Assembly (NCBI GenBank): GCA_024278655.1
Contig: JAJRSV010000189.1
Location: 1-6,333 of the forward strand
Direction of reading: 5' to 3'
DNA length: 6,333 nt
Source of the DNA: Bacteroidota bacterium
Lineage (GTDB): Bacteria > Bacteroidota > Ignavibacteria > Ignavibacteriales > Ignavibacteriaceae
Below, piece by piece: positions 1-6,322 of the stretch. The stretch's first letter is position 1. Each line of letters starts with the position of its first letter. The position numbers and the translations under genes are program-made. The notes beneath the pieces were generated by a model. That model was given only the letters and a program-made list of their open reading frames with translations, was not told the origin of the DNA and did not search any database.

Positions 1-2
1 GA

Positions 3-809
3 GAAATTATCTCAGCCGACTCGAGGCAGGTTTATAAGCACATGGATATCGGCACAGGAAAAGATTTTGATGATTATTTTGTAAACGGCACAAAAGTTAG
101 TTATCATTTAATCGATATTGCAGAACCGGCGGAGGAGTATAATCTTTACAGATTCTATCATGATTTTAAGGACGCATATAAAAAGATAACATCAAAAGGC
201 AAGCTTCCTTTTTTAGTTGGCGGAACCGGACTTTATTTGAGTGCCGTAATTCAGAATTATAAACTTCCCAAAGCCGATTTTGCCGAAGAACGGATTAAAG
301 AGTTAAATAATTTAAGCATCGACGAATTGCAAGCGCTTCTTGTTGAATTAAAACCGAAACTTCATAACGTTACCGACTTAAAGGATAAAGAAAGAATAAT
401 AAAAGCCATCATTATAGAAGAATCAGCTAAAAGCTCAACTTACGAAGATTCAATAAAAATCAATTCGCTTAACATTGGAATAAAGCTTGAGCGCGATGAG
501 ATAAAAAGAAGAATTACCGAGCGGCTGAAGAAAAGATTAAACTCCGGTATGATTGAAGAAGTTGAAAAGCTTGTTGATATGGGAATATCGCATGAAAAGC
601 TCCGCTTCTTCGGGCTGGAGTATAAATACATCAGCTTGTATTTGCGTGGCGAGCTTAACTACAACGATATGTATCAGAAACTTAACAGCGCAATTCATAA
701 TTTTGCAAAGCGGCAGATGACCTGGTTCAGAAAAATGGAAAAAGAAGGAGTTGAGATAAACTGGTTCGACGGAAAAAGATTACAAAAAAATAAAAAATTT
801 TATTACTGA
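3..809 (+). CDS. miaA: tRNA dimethylallyltransferase MiaA, 5'-truncated by window edge
   Basis: MiaA transfers a dimethylallyl group from DMAPP to N6 of A37 in tRNAs that read codons starting with U; it is cytoplasmic. The frame is open from base 3, and 268 residues are visible. The visible N-terminus, EIISADSRQVYKHMDIGTGK, matches the segment just after the P-loop, so about 25-30 residues, including the GPTASGKS-type ATP loop, lie upstream. The ATG at 42 is internal (the M of MDIGTGK), not the start. Other family marks are DSRQVYK (visible residues 6-12), HLIDIAEP (about 35-42), LVGGTGLYL (about 71-79) and, near the C-terminus, KRQMTWFRK (about 236-244). GTGKD replaces the proteobacterial GTAKP, a variant I associate with Bacteroidota-type MiaA. 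The C-terminus is short and lysine-rich. The next gene starts 14 nt downstream on the same strand, which suggests co-transcription. The assignment is firm; only the 5' end is missing. Confidence 0.96.
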   Translation, partial: EIISADSRQVYKHMDIGTGKDFDDYFVNGTKVSYHLIDIAEPAEEYNLYRFYHDFKDAYKKITSKGKLPFLVGGTGLYLSAVIQNYKLPKADFAEERIKELNNLSIDELQALLVELKPKLHNVTDLKDKERIIKAIIIEESAKSSTYEDSIKINSLNIGIKLERDEIKRRITERLKKRLNSGMIEEVEKLVDMGISHEKLRFFGLEYKYISLYLRGELNYNDMYQKLNSAIHNFAKRQMTWFRKMEKEGVEINWFDGKRLQKNKKFYY

Positions 810-823
810 AAGATTGAAACAAA

Positions 824-2167
824 ATGAACAACCTCCCGGATAGTGTTACCCGGTATTTAGAGAAGCATCTAATAAAAAATTATAAACTCGAATGGCAGCC
901 CTGTGAAGGGATAAAAAATGTTGTGGTAATTCCGGCAATAGCTGAGTACGAAAACATTCCGCTGCTGATAAATTCGTTTTTAAAAAACGATAGATATTAC
1001 TTTAATTCCACGCTTATTATTTTTGTGATAAATCATACGGTTTCTTCAAAAAGCGAAGTTAAAACCAACAACCGTATTACTCTTAAGCTGCTCCGGTCTT
1101 TAATTAACAAGCAGAGGGTCGAACACCCGTATATAAACGATGCAATACGAAGCGGATTGAAAATTGGTCTGGTCGATGCCGCTTCGCGGGGTAAAGAGTT
1201 CGATGATAAAACCGGCGGAGTCGGACTGGCAAGAAAAATCGGGATGGATTTGGCATTAACCGTATTCGATTACACCGAACCCGGAAAGAATATTCTTTTC
1301 TGTACCGATGCCGATTGCACGGTATCATCAAACTACTTAAAGGAAATAATCGACCGGTTCAACAAAGAAAATTTATCTGCGGCTTATATTAACTTCGAAC
1401 ACAATTTAACCGGAAGAGAAAAAAATGCAGCGGCAATAATAAGCTATGAAATTTTCCTGCGTTATTATGTGGTGGAACTGAAGCTTGCCGGTTCGCCGTA
1501 TGCGTTTCATACAATCGGCTCAACAATTATTTGCGATGCCGATGCATACATTACAAACGGCGGGATGAATAAAAGAAAAGCGGCAGAGGATTTTTACTTT
1601 CTCGAAAAGCTCTCGAAGAATTTTGACGTTGTGAGAATAAGCAGTGCGGAAGTATATCCTTCGAACAGAAGCTCGTGGCGTGTGCCTTTCGGTACCGGGC
1701 AGCGTGTTACACGGTTCCTTTCCGGTAAGCGTAACGAATACCTGCTGCACAATCCCAAATCGTTTGATGCATTGAAAATGTGGCTGCAGGTTTTCAGCGA
1801 GATGGACAGCGATAACATTGATGAAACTTTAGAGAAAGCCAAAACTATTCACAACGGGCTGTACAACTTTTTAGTTGAACAGGATTTTAAAAATGATTGG
1901 CTGAATATTATAAAGCACAGTAATTCGGTTGAACAGCTTGAAAGGCAGAAAAAATTGTGGTTCGACGGATTTAGAACTTTAAAATTAATTCATCATTTTA
2001 GAGATTCTGCCTTTGCAGACATAAATATGTTCGATGCGCTCGATATTCTATTCGGCAGGATGGGAATGAGCTATAACGTGAAAAGAAAAGACGGCACAAT
2101 TCCCGAACTCGGGGTTCAAAGAGAATACCTTTTGAAATTAAGAGAGATTGAATCGGAGTTATTTTAG
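824..2167 (+). CDS. Probable family-2-like (GT-A fold) glycosyltransferase, soluble
   Basis: A 447-residue protein with a GT-A-like layout. A beta-strand and loop, VVVIPAIAEYENIP (33-46), resembles the nucleotide-sugar-binding start of GT2 enzymes. ILFCTDADCTVSSNYL (157-172) contains a DAD triad (162-164) in the place of the metal-binding DxD. AAEDFYFLEKL (253-263) supplies an acidic ED pair (255-256) where GT2 enzymes carry their catalytic acid. RSSWRVPFGTGQRVTRF (282-298) could be an acceptor or diphosphate loop. The C-terminal 150 residues are mainly charged and probably helical. I see no signal peptide or membrane segment, so a cytosolic or peripheral enzyme is expected. Donor and acceptor cannot be told. 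The insertion from 110 to 140 (GLVDAASRGKEFDDKTGGVGLARKIG) is unusual for a simple GT2. It starts 14 nt after miaA with no clear Shine-Dalgarno sequence and is probably in the same operon. The glycosyltransferase call rests on motif order only; a nucleotidyltransferase-like GT-A relative is possible. Confidence 0.6.
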   Translation: MNNLPDSVTRYLEKHLIKNYKLEWQPCEGIKNVVVIPAIAEYENIPLLINSFLKNDRYYFNSTLIIFVINHTVSSKSEVKTNNRITLKLLRSLINKQRVEHPYINDAIRSGLKIGLVDAASRGKEFDDKTGGVGLARKIGMDLALTVFDYTEPGKNILFCTDADCTVSSNYLKEIIDRFNKENLSAAYINFEHNLTGREKNAAAIISYEIFLRYYVVELKLAGSPYAFHTIGSTIICDADAYITNGGMNKRKAAEDFYFLEKLSKNFDVVRISSAEVYPSNRSSWRVPFGTGQRVTRFLSGKRNEYLLHNPKSFDALKMWLQVFSEMDSDNIDETLEKAKTIHNGLYNFLVEQDFKNDWLNIIKHSNSVEQLERQKKLWFDGFRTLKLIHHFRDSAFADINMFDALDILFGRMGMSYNVKRKDGTIPELGVQREYLLKLREIESELF

Positions 2168-2273
2168 GTTGAGTAATCGATTTGTTGGCGGTTCGAAAAA
2201 AATATGAATAAATAATTCATTAACCGGCGACTTAAAGAATAGTATAAATTAGGCAGCCCACGATTTTATAGGT

Positions 2274-2513
2274 TGTGTGAAAAGTACTAATTTACGTTAA
2301 CACCGGAATTTAGTTAGTGTTGCACAAGTCAGAATTGTCATTCTGAATGTAGCGAAGCGGAATGAAGAATCTCATTCTTATAAAAATCGAGACCCTTCAC
2401 TCCGTTCAGAGTGACTAATATTAGTTCCGCAACAGATTCTTTATTCCGGTGATTTTAGGCGAAAAACCCAACTTTCGTTAAACGGTTTTAACCGTTTTTC
2501 CGATTTTCACACA
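2274..2513. repeat. Outer inverted repeat enclosing element A copy 1
   Basis: TGTGTGAAAA (2274-2283) is the exact reverse complement of TTTTCACACA (2504-2513). These arms enclose the CACCGGAAT (2302-2310) / ATTCCGGTG (2443-2451) pair, which in turn encloses element A. The nesting suggests that element A entered an older palindromic repeat, but the spacer lengths on the two sides are unequal (18 and 52 nt) and a single 10-nt match in A+T-rich DNA can be chance. Confidence 0.4.
2314..2439 (+). repeat. MITE-like palindromic repeat, element A, copy 1
   Basis: An element of about 126 bp, about 85% identical by eye to the copy at 6196-6322 and in the same orientation. It begins GTTAGTGTTGC and ends GCAACAGATTC, giving imperfect terminal inverted repeats that share TGTTGC. 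Two longer inner arms pair: GTCATTCTGAA... (about 2338-2373) with ...TTCAGAGTGAC (2389-2415). The 15-nt stretch between the arms is the least conserved part when the two copies are compared (8 of 15 positions differ, against about 11 of 109 elsewhere), as expected if the folded shape matters. TTTA flanks it on both sides (2310-2313 and 2440-2443). Removing the element and one TTTA joins CACCGGAA and TTCCGGTG into a hairpin. It encodes no transposase, so any movement would need help from elsewhere. Ends are uncertain by a few bases. Confidence 0.8.
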
Positions 2514-2578
2514 GTCTCTTTAATCGTGCGAACTTGAAAATGAAATAAAGCAATCGTTTAACCGCTTTAACGGTTTTT
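2476..2578. repeat. Pair of related 24-nt palindromic sequences upstream of the dehydrogenase
   Basis: Two 24-nt stretches, 2476-2499 and 2555-2578, match at 20 of 24 positions by eye. The first contains a perfect 8-bp inverted repeat, AAACGGTT-TT-AACCGTTT (2480-2497). The second contains AACCG...CGGTT (2560-2564 and 2571-2575) around CTTTAA. Their centres are 79 nt apart, and the second ends about 50 nt before the dehydrogenase start. Each runs into a short T-tract, so weak intrinsic terminators are one reading. A pair of operator sites for a regulator of the downstream gene is another. Neither is proved by the sequence. Confidence 0.45.
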
Positions 2579-2629
2579 AAATTCACTCGCTTGTTTAAAA
2601 ATCATGTTGGATATCACTGGCATTAGTAG

Positions 2630-4102
2630 ATGATTATTAAAAAACAGCAGGACGAAATACTTAACTACTTAACCGATGCTTCAAACACCAAAGGTTTTTG
2701 CGATGCCGTTTACATTCCCGAATCGGTTGATGATGTAGTTGAAATTCTGAAAGATGCCGATGCTAATAAAACTCCCGTAACGGTTGCAGGAAACCACACG
2801 GGATTAACGGGTGCGTGTGTTCCCAAAGGCGGAATTGTTTTATCAACAGAGAAGCTGCACAGAATAGTTGAGTTTGACGAAGATGAAAAGTACGCAGTAG
2901 TTGAACCCGGATTGCTTCTTTCCGAATTTAAAGAGTTTGTTGAAAGTAAAGGACTTTACTATCCGCCAGACCCGACCGAGCTGAACTGCTTTATCGGAGG
3001 CAATGTTGCTACTAATGCATCTGGTGCGCGCACGTTTAAATACGGTCCCACACGAAATTATGTTGAAGAGTTGGAAATAGTATTGCCGCAGGGCGACCTT
3101 TTGCATTTAAAGCGAAACAAAAACTTTGCAAAGGGATACCATCTTATTCTTATCCCCGATTCTAAAAAACTGATAGAGCTTACACTGCCCGATTACAAAA
3201 TGCCGAATACAAAAAACGCCTCGGGTTATTACAGCAAAGAAAATATGGATGCAATCGATTTGTTTATCGGTTCGGAAGGAACGCTTGGAGTGATAACAAA
3301 AATAAAACTGAAACTGCTTGCCAAACCTGCCGGTGTAATTTCGGGCGTTGTGTTTTTCAAAGATGAAGATGATGCGCTTGGGTTTGTAACGGATGTAAGA
3401 GATGAATCGTATCGTACACGTAAAATAAAACAGGTGCCTGCGATAGATGCAGCCGCTTTGGAATACTTTGATGAAAACGCATTAAAGTTTTTATCTTCTG
3501 ATTATCCTAACATCCCTGCAAATGCCAAAGCAGCGGTTTGGTTCGAACAGGAATTTGATGGGGAAGAAGAGAAGTATCTGGAGTTATGGCTGCAGCAGAT
3601 TAAAGAGCACAACGCCGATGAAGATAAAGTGTGGATTGCATTCGATGAAAAAGAGAAGCGAAAGTTAAAAGAGTTCAGGCACGCAATATCTGTTAATGTA
3701 AATGAGTATATCAGCCGGAATAATTTCCGTAAACTCGGTACCGATGTGGCTGTGCCAGACGATAGATTCATTCCGTTTTATCATTCGATAAAAAAGATAG
3801 TTGAAGAAGCAGGATTGAACTACGTTGCTTACGGACATTTCGGTAATTCACACGTGCACCTGAATATGCTGCCAAAAACGGATGGCGAGTTTGAAACAGG
3901 AAAGCAGCTTTATAAACGGATATGTATTGAAGCAATAAAAGCAGGCGGAACATTTTCAGCGGAGCACGGAGTCGGTAAAAACAAAACCGGACTGCTTTTG
4001 GAAATGTACAGTGAAAAGAATGTTCAAAAGATGCGGCTGCTTAAAAAGCGGCTCGACCCGAATTATATTTTAGGCGTGGGGAATATTTTTACGAAGGAGT
4101 GA
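2630..4102 (+). CDS. GlcD-type FAD-binding 2-hydroxyacid dehydrogenase (D-lactate/glycolate oxidase family)
   Basis: A 490-residue flavoenzyme of the VAO/PCMH superfamily, expected to oxidise a D-2-hydroxyacid such as D-lactate, glycolate or D-2-hydroxyglutarate to the 2-oxoacid using FAD. The N-terminal FAD-binding domain shows PVTVAGNHTGLTGACVPKGG (49-68), PPDPTE (112-117), GGNVATNASG (123-132) and GSEGTLGVIT (214-223). The C-terminal FAD-oxidase domain shows TDVAVP (371-376), GHFGNSHVH (402-410), AEHGVGK (444-450) and LDPNYILGVGNIF (475-487). The length is normal for GlcD-like subunits, and no C-terminal iron-sulphur domain is fused. GHFGNSHVH differs from the commoner HxGDGNxH, keeping histidines that could bind a metal or substrate. 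No GlcE or GlcF partner is next to it, so it may work alone or with unlinked partners. An in-frame TAG directly before the ATG fixes the start; no Shine-Dalgarno sequence is visible. It converges on the receiver gene with 9 nt between stops. The family is certain; the substrate is not. Confidence 0.9.
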   Translation: MIIKKQQDEILNYLTDASNTKGFCDAVYIPESVDDVVEILKDADANKTPVTVAGNHTGLTGACVPKGGIVLSTEKLHRIVEFDEDEKYAVVEPGLLLSEFKEFVESKGLYYPPDPTELNCFIGGNVATNASGARTFKYGPTRNYVEELEIVLPQGDLLHLKRNKNFAKGYHLILIPDSKKLIELTLPDYKMPNTKNASGYYSKENMDAIDLFIGSEGTLGVITKIKLKLLAKPAGVISGVVFFKDEDDALGFVTDVRDESYRTRKIKQVPAIDAAALEYFDENALKFLSSDYPNIPANAKAAVWFEQEFDGEEEKYLELWLQQIKEHNADEDKVWIAFDEKEKRKLKEFRHAISVNVNEYISRNNFRKLGTDVAVPDDRFIPFYHSIKKIVEEAGLNYVAYGHFGNSHVHLNMLPKTDGEFETGKQLYKRICIEAIKAGGTFSAEHGVGKNKTGLLLEMYSEKNVQKMRLLKKRLDPNYILGVGNIFTKE

Positions 4103-4111
4103 TTGAATTAA

Positions 4112-4498
4112 TTAAAACTCATCCAGTGCGGAAGTGATAAGTTTTATAAGTGATTTCCTGTCGAATGGTTTTGCAATGTAATGTGTGCATCCACCCGAAC
4201 GGATTGTTTTTTCATCTTCACGCATAGCGTAAGCGGTAACTGCTATACGCGGAACATTTTTATAATACGGGTCTTCGCTTAATTTTTTACAGAACTCCAA
4301 CCCGGTTAACCCTCTTCCTAAATTCATATCAACAAGAACGGCACTGTAATGTACTTCCCTGATTTTAACAAATGCTTCTTCCGAATTCTCGGCGGTATCA
4401 ACCTCGCAGCAATCGCTAAGAAACCTTGATACCACTTCGCGACTAATATCGTCATCCTCAACGTATAAAATTTTAGGTAAGCTGTTATTCTTCTCCAT
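4112..4498 (-). CDS. Stand-alone CheY-like response regulator receiver domain
   Basis: A single phosphoacceptor receiver domain that takes a phosphoryl group from a histidine kinase in the cytoplasm. All key residues are present, numbered from the upstream GTG at 4501: acidic pocket EDD (15-17), phosphoacceptor Asp58 in VLVDMNLG, switch Thr89 in AVTAYAM with aromatic Tyr91, and the conserved Lys111-Pro112 in YIAKPF. No output domain follows, so it should signal by protein contact, as CheY, Spo0F or DivK do. A start at the ATG at 4498 (128 residues) is preferred to the GTG one codon earlier because ATG is the commoner start; neither has a visible Shine-Dalgarno sequence. It lies about 33 nt downstream of cysS on the same strand and may be transcribed with it, an unusual pairing that may only reflect position. 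No kinase is in the window, so its partner is unknown. Confidence 0.92.
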   Translation of the reverse strand: MEKNNSLPKILYVEDDDISREVVSRFLSDCCEVDTAENSEEAFVKIREVHYSAVLVDMNLGRGLTGLEFCKKLSEDPYYKNVPRIAVTAYAMREDEKTIRSGGCTHYIAKPFDRKSLIKLITSALDEF

Positions 4499-4531
4499 CA
4501 CAAATTATTTAGTTGGTTTCTGATTCCGGTT

Positions 4532-5947
4532 TCACTTCTCAATTTTATAAGTTGTACCGTCTTTTGAATCCTGCAAAAGAATGCCAAGCTCTTTAAGCTT
4601 GTCGCGTATCTCATCGGCAAGTGCGTAGTTCTTATCCTTCTTTGCTTTAAGTCTGATATCAATCAGCAGATTGATTAAATCGCCGGTTAAGCTTTCATCT
4701 GCAACTGTTTTAGCCGATTCGAAATCCATTATACCCAGCACCCCTACTGCGGTTTTATCTAAAAACTCTTTTACGTTTTTGTAGAACTCCGCTTTAATAT
4801 TTTCATTCTCTGCTATTAATCTATTTACTTCTTTAACAAAATCAAAGATTACAGCGGCAGCTTGCGAGGTATTAAAATCATCGTCCATTGCCGCTTTGAA
4901 TTTCTCTTCGTAAGCTTTGATATCAATTGAAGGCATTTCTCCTTCGGTACGGTTTAACTCAATCTCGCGAATAATTTTCTCCGCAAGATTTTTCAGTTTT
5001 GCAGCACCGCGTTCAGCTCCCTCAAGCAACTCATCGCTAAAGTTGAGCGGTCCGCGGTAGTATGCCTGCGAGAAGAAGAGCCGTATTGCTTCAGCCGAAT
5101 ATTTTTTAAGCACTTCTCTTGCAGTAAAAAAGTTACCGAGCGATTTCGACATTTTTTCGTTGTCGATATTCAAAAAGCCGAAGTGGAGCCAGTACTTTAC
5201 GAACGGTTTATCGGTTGCAGCTACGCTTTGTGCAATTTCGTTTTCGTGATGCGGAAAAATCAAATCGTTTCCGCCGGCGTGAATATCAAAATACTCGCCC
5301 AAATGTTTGCAGCTCATTACAGAGCATTCGATATGCCAGCCGGGTCTGCATTTTCCCCATTTGCTTTCCCAGTACGGTTCACCTTCTTTTGCTTTTTTCC
5401 AGAGTGCAAAATCGAGCGGGTCTTTTTTATCTTCATCCACATCAACTCTTGCACCCGATTCAAGCTCTTCGATATTCTTTCCGCTTAACTTGCCGTACTG
5501 ATTGAACTTTCTCACATCGTAAAAAACATTGCCGTCAACATTGTAAGCAAAACCTTTCTCTTCTAACTTTTCAATCATCGCTATTATATCTTCAATATGC
5601 TCGGTTGCTTTGGGATATATATCGGCTTTCTTAATTTTTAATTTCTCTATGTCTTCAAAGAATGCAGTTATATATTTTTTCGAAACTTCTTCGAACTTAA
5701 GCTTTTCTTCATTCGACTTTTTAATAATCTTATCGTCAACATCGGTCAGGTTCATAACAAACTTAACTTTGTATCCACTGTACTCGAGGTAACGACGCAC
5801 GATATCTGCCATAACAAACGAGCGTGCATTGCCGATGTGAAAATAATCGTATACCGTTGGTCCGCACATATACATACGTACTTCGGGCGGGTTCAAAGGT
5901 TCGAATGTCTCTTTCCTTTTTGTAAGCGTGTTATAAATTTTTAGCAT
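4532..5947 (-). CDS. cysS: Cysteine-tRNA ligase CysS
   Basis: A class I aminoacyl-tRNA synthetase that activates cysteine with ATP and charges tRNA-Cys in the cytoplasm. The 471 residues match the family's usual length (about 460). The HIGH signature is HIGN (37-40) in TVYDYFHIGNARSFV and the KMSKS loop is 265-269. The zinc ligands that select cysteine are all in place: Cys28 (MYMCGPTVYD), Cys208 (WHIECSV), His233 and Glu237 (FPHHENE). They correspond to Cys28, Cys209, His234 and Glu238 of the E. coli enzyme. The tRNA-binding C-terminal helical domain is present, with DDDFNTSQAAAVIFDF (355-370) at its start. The start ATG (5947-5945) has a GGAG six nucleotides upstream, the clearest ribosome-binding site in the window. 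The receiver gene follows about 33 nt downstream. Nothing appears truncated or degraded; assignment is firm. Confidence 0.98.
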   Translation of the reverse strand: MLKIYNTLTKRKETFEPLNPPEVRMYMCGPTVYDYFHIGNARSFVMADIVRRYLEYSGYKVKFVMNLTDVDDKIIKKSNEEKLKFEEVSKKYITAFFEDIEKLKIKKADIYPKATEHIEDIIAMIEKLEEKGFAYNVDGNVFYDVRKFNQYGKLSGKNIEELESGARVDVDEDKKDPLDFALWKKAKEGEPYWESKWGKCRPGWHIECSVMSCKHLGEYFDIHAGGNDLIFPHHENEIAQSVAATDKPFVKYWLHFGFLNIDNEKMSKSLGNFFTAREVLKKYSAEAIRLFFSQAYYRGPLNFSDELLEGAERGAAKLKNLAEKIIREIELNRTEGEMPSIDIKAYEEKFKAAMDDDFNTSQAAAVIFDFVKEVNRLIAENENIKAEFYKNVKEFLDKTAVGVLGIMDFESAKTVADESLTGDLINLLIDIRLKAKKDKNYALADEIRDKLKELGILLQDSKDGTTYKIEK

Positions 5948-5953
5948 TACTTT

Positions 5954-5957
5954 CTCC
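5954..5957 (-). promoter_or_regulatory. Shine-Dalgarno sequence of cysS
   Basis: Read on the minus strand, GGAG followed by AAAGTA and then ATG gives a 6-nt spacer, a near-ideal ribosome-binding arrangement. It supports the chosen start of cysS and stands out because the other complete genes here show no comparable motif. Confidence 0.7.
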
Positions 5958-6002
5958 GGTTCAAAAGCTGACTGAACAGCATATCTTTTAAAATTATTCC
6001 TG

Positions 6003-6010
6003 CAAATATA
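6003..6010 (-). promoter_or_regulatory. Candidate cysS promoter, TAnnTTTG-type -7 box
   Basis: On the minus strand TATATTTG matches the TAnnTTTG -7 consensus of Bacteroidota housekeeping promoters exactly, and lies 55 nt upstream of the cysS ATG, leaving a 5' leader of roughly 50 nt. I see no good TTG at about -33 in front of it, so the promoter is a candidate only. A sigma-70 reading with TATATT as a -10 box is also possible. Confidence 0.4.
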
Positions 6011-6063
6011 ATCATTTCATCAGAAGTGTTAGAAGTGACAGGCACTTGTGTATATAAAATTTT

Positions 6064-6189
6064 CCCCTCCTTTGCAAGGAGGGGCAGATTCCGGCTGAAA
6101 GACGGAATCGGGGTGGTTTGCTGCAATAGCTATAATCTTGTTCACGGCTTTTATGTGTGCATCAAGCTTCTGTAAGCACACCACCCCCG
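6064..6189. repeat. Multi-hairpin intergenic repeat, element B, interrupted on its right side
   Basis: Three inverted-repeat units follow in order. First is a perfect 9-bp hairpin, CCCCTCCTT / AAGGAGGGG (6064-6072 and 6076-6084, 3-nt loop). Second is GATTCCG / CGGAATC (6087-6093 and 6103-6109, 9-nt loop). Third is a long-range arm pair, GGGGTGGTTTGCT (6110-6122) with AGCACACCACCCC (6175-6187), 12 of 13 paired, around a 52-nt centre. The right side lacks a counterpart to the C/G-rich hairpin within the window. It breaks off just before element A copy 2; after that copy the sequence resumes with GTCGACC at 6327-6333. The design recalls the C-rich palindromic intergenic repeats of Bacteroidota-type genomes (recollection, not checked). 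No protein is encoded. Confidence 0.7.
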
Positions 6190-6195
6190 ACTAAA

Positions 6196-6322
6196 GTATG
6201 TGTTGCACAAGTATAAATTGTCATTCTGAATGGAGCGAAGCGGAATGAAGAATCTCGCCTTTAACAGAATTGAGACACTTCACTTCGTTCAGTGTGACAA
6301 AAATTAGTTCTGCAACAGACTC
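6196..6322 (+). repeat. MITE-like palindromic repeat, element A, copy 2
   Basis: The second copy of the element at 2314-2439, in the same orientation. It begins GTATGTGTTGC and ends GCAACAGACTC. The paired inner arms are 6220-6256 and 6272-6298. It is flanked by TAAA (6192-6195 and 6323-6326), which lies within a longer 7-nt direct repeat, CTAAAGT (6191-6197 and 6322-6328). Removing it with one TAAA joins CGAC and GTCG into a small hairpin, CGAC-TAAA-GTCG, that fits the right side of element B. It therefore seems to have inserted into element B. Boundaries assume a 4-bp target duplication as in copy 1; a 7-bp duplication would shift them by a few bases. Confidence 0.8.

Larger units (their letters stand above)
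2168..2629. other. 462-nt intergenic region, no gene, rich in inverted repeats
   Basis: No convincing coding frame lies between the glycosyltransferase stop and the dehydrogenase start. The region holds a palindromic repeat (2314-2439), nested flanking inverted repeats (8-9 nt arms near 2302-2310 and 2443-2451; 10-nt arms at 2274-2283 and 2504-2513) and two related short palindromes near 2480-2497 and 2560-2575. I could not identify a convincing promoter for the downstream gene or a strong G+C-rich terminator for the upstream gene. The start of the next gene is fixed by an in-frame TAG at 2627-2629. Confidence 0.7.

Noticed and set aside
42..44. ATG at 42 as the true start of miaA
   Set aside because: The frame is open upstream and encodes EIISADSRQVYKH, a conserved MiaA segment, so the gene continues past the left edge.
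1104..1842. Overlapping minus-strand open frames within the glycosyltransferase gene
   Set aside because: They are antisense shadows of a well-supported coding frame; their translations are arginine- and serine-rich with no recognisable domain.
2363..2419. Short open frame inside element A copy 1 (18 codons from ATG), with a similar frame in copy 2 near 6245
   Set aside because: It is explained by the shared repeat sequence and equal length; it lies on the paired arms, has no ribosome-binding site, and the residues between the arms are not conserved.
2168..2629. CRISPR array or tRNA in the repeat-rich gap
   Set aside because: Repeats are palindromic and not regularly spaced with unique spacers, and no cloverleaf or TTCRANY-type T-loop was found by eye.
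5183..5792. Plus-strand open frames within cysS
   Set aside because: They lie antisense to an intact cysS with all catalytic residues, and their products look like random phenylalanine- and serine-rich sequence.
6064..6084. G+C-rich hairpin as an intrinsic terminator
   Set aside because: On the plus strand no T-run follows and no gene ends nearby. On the minus strand it is followed by AAAATTTT and lies upstream, not downstream, of cysS. It fits better as part of element B.
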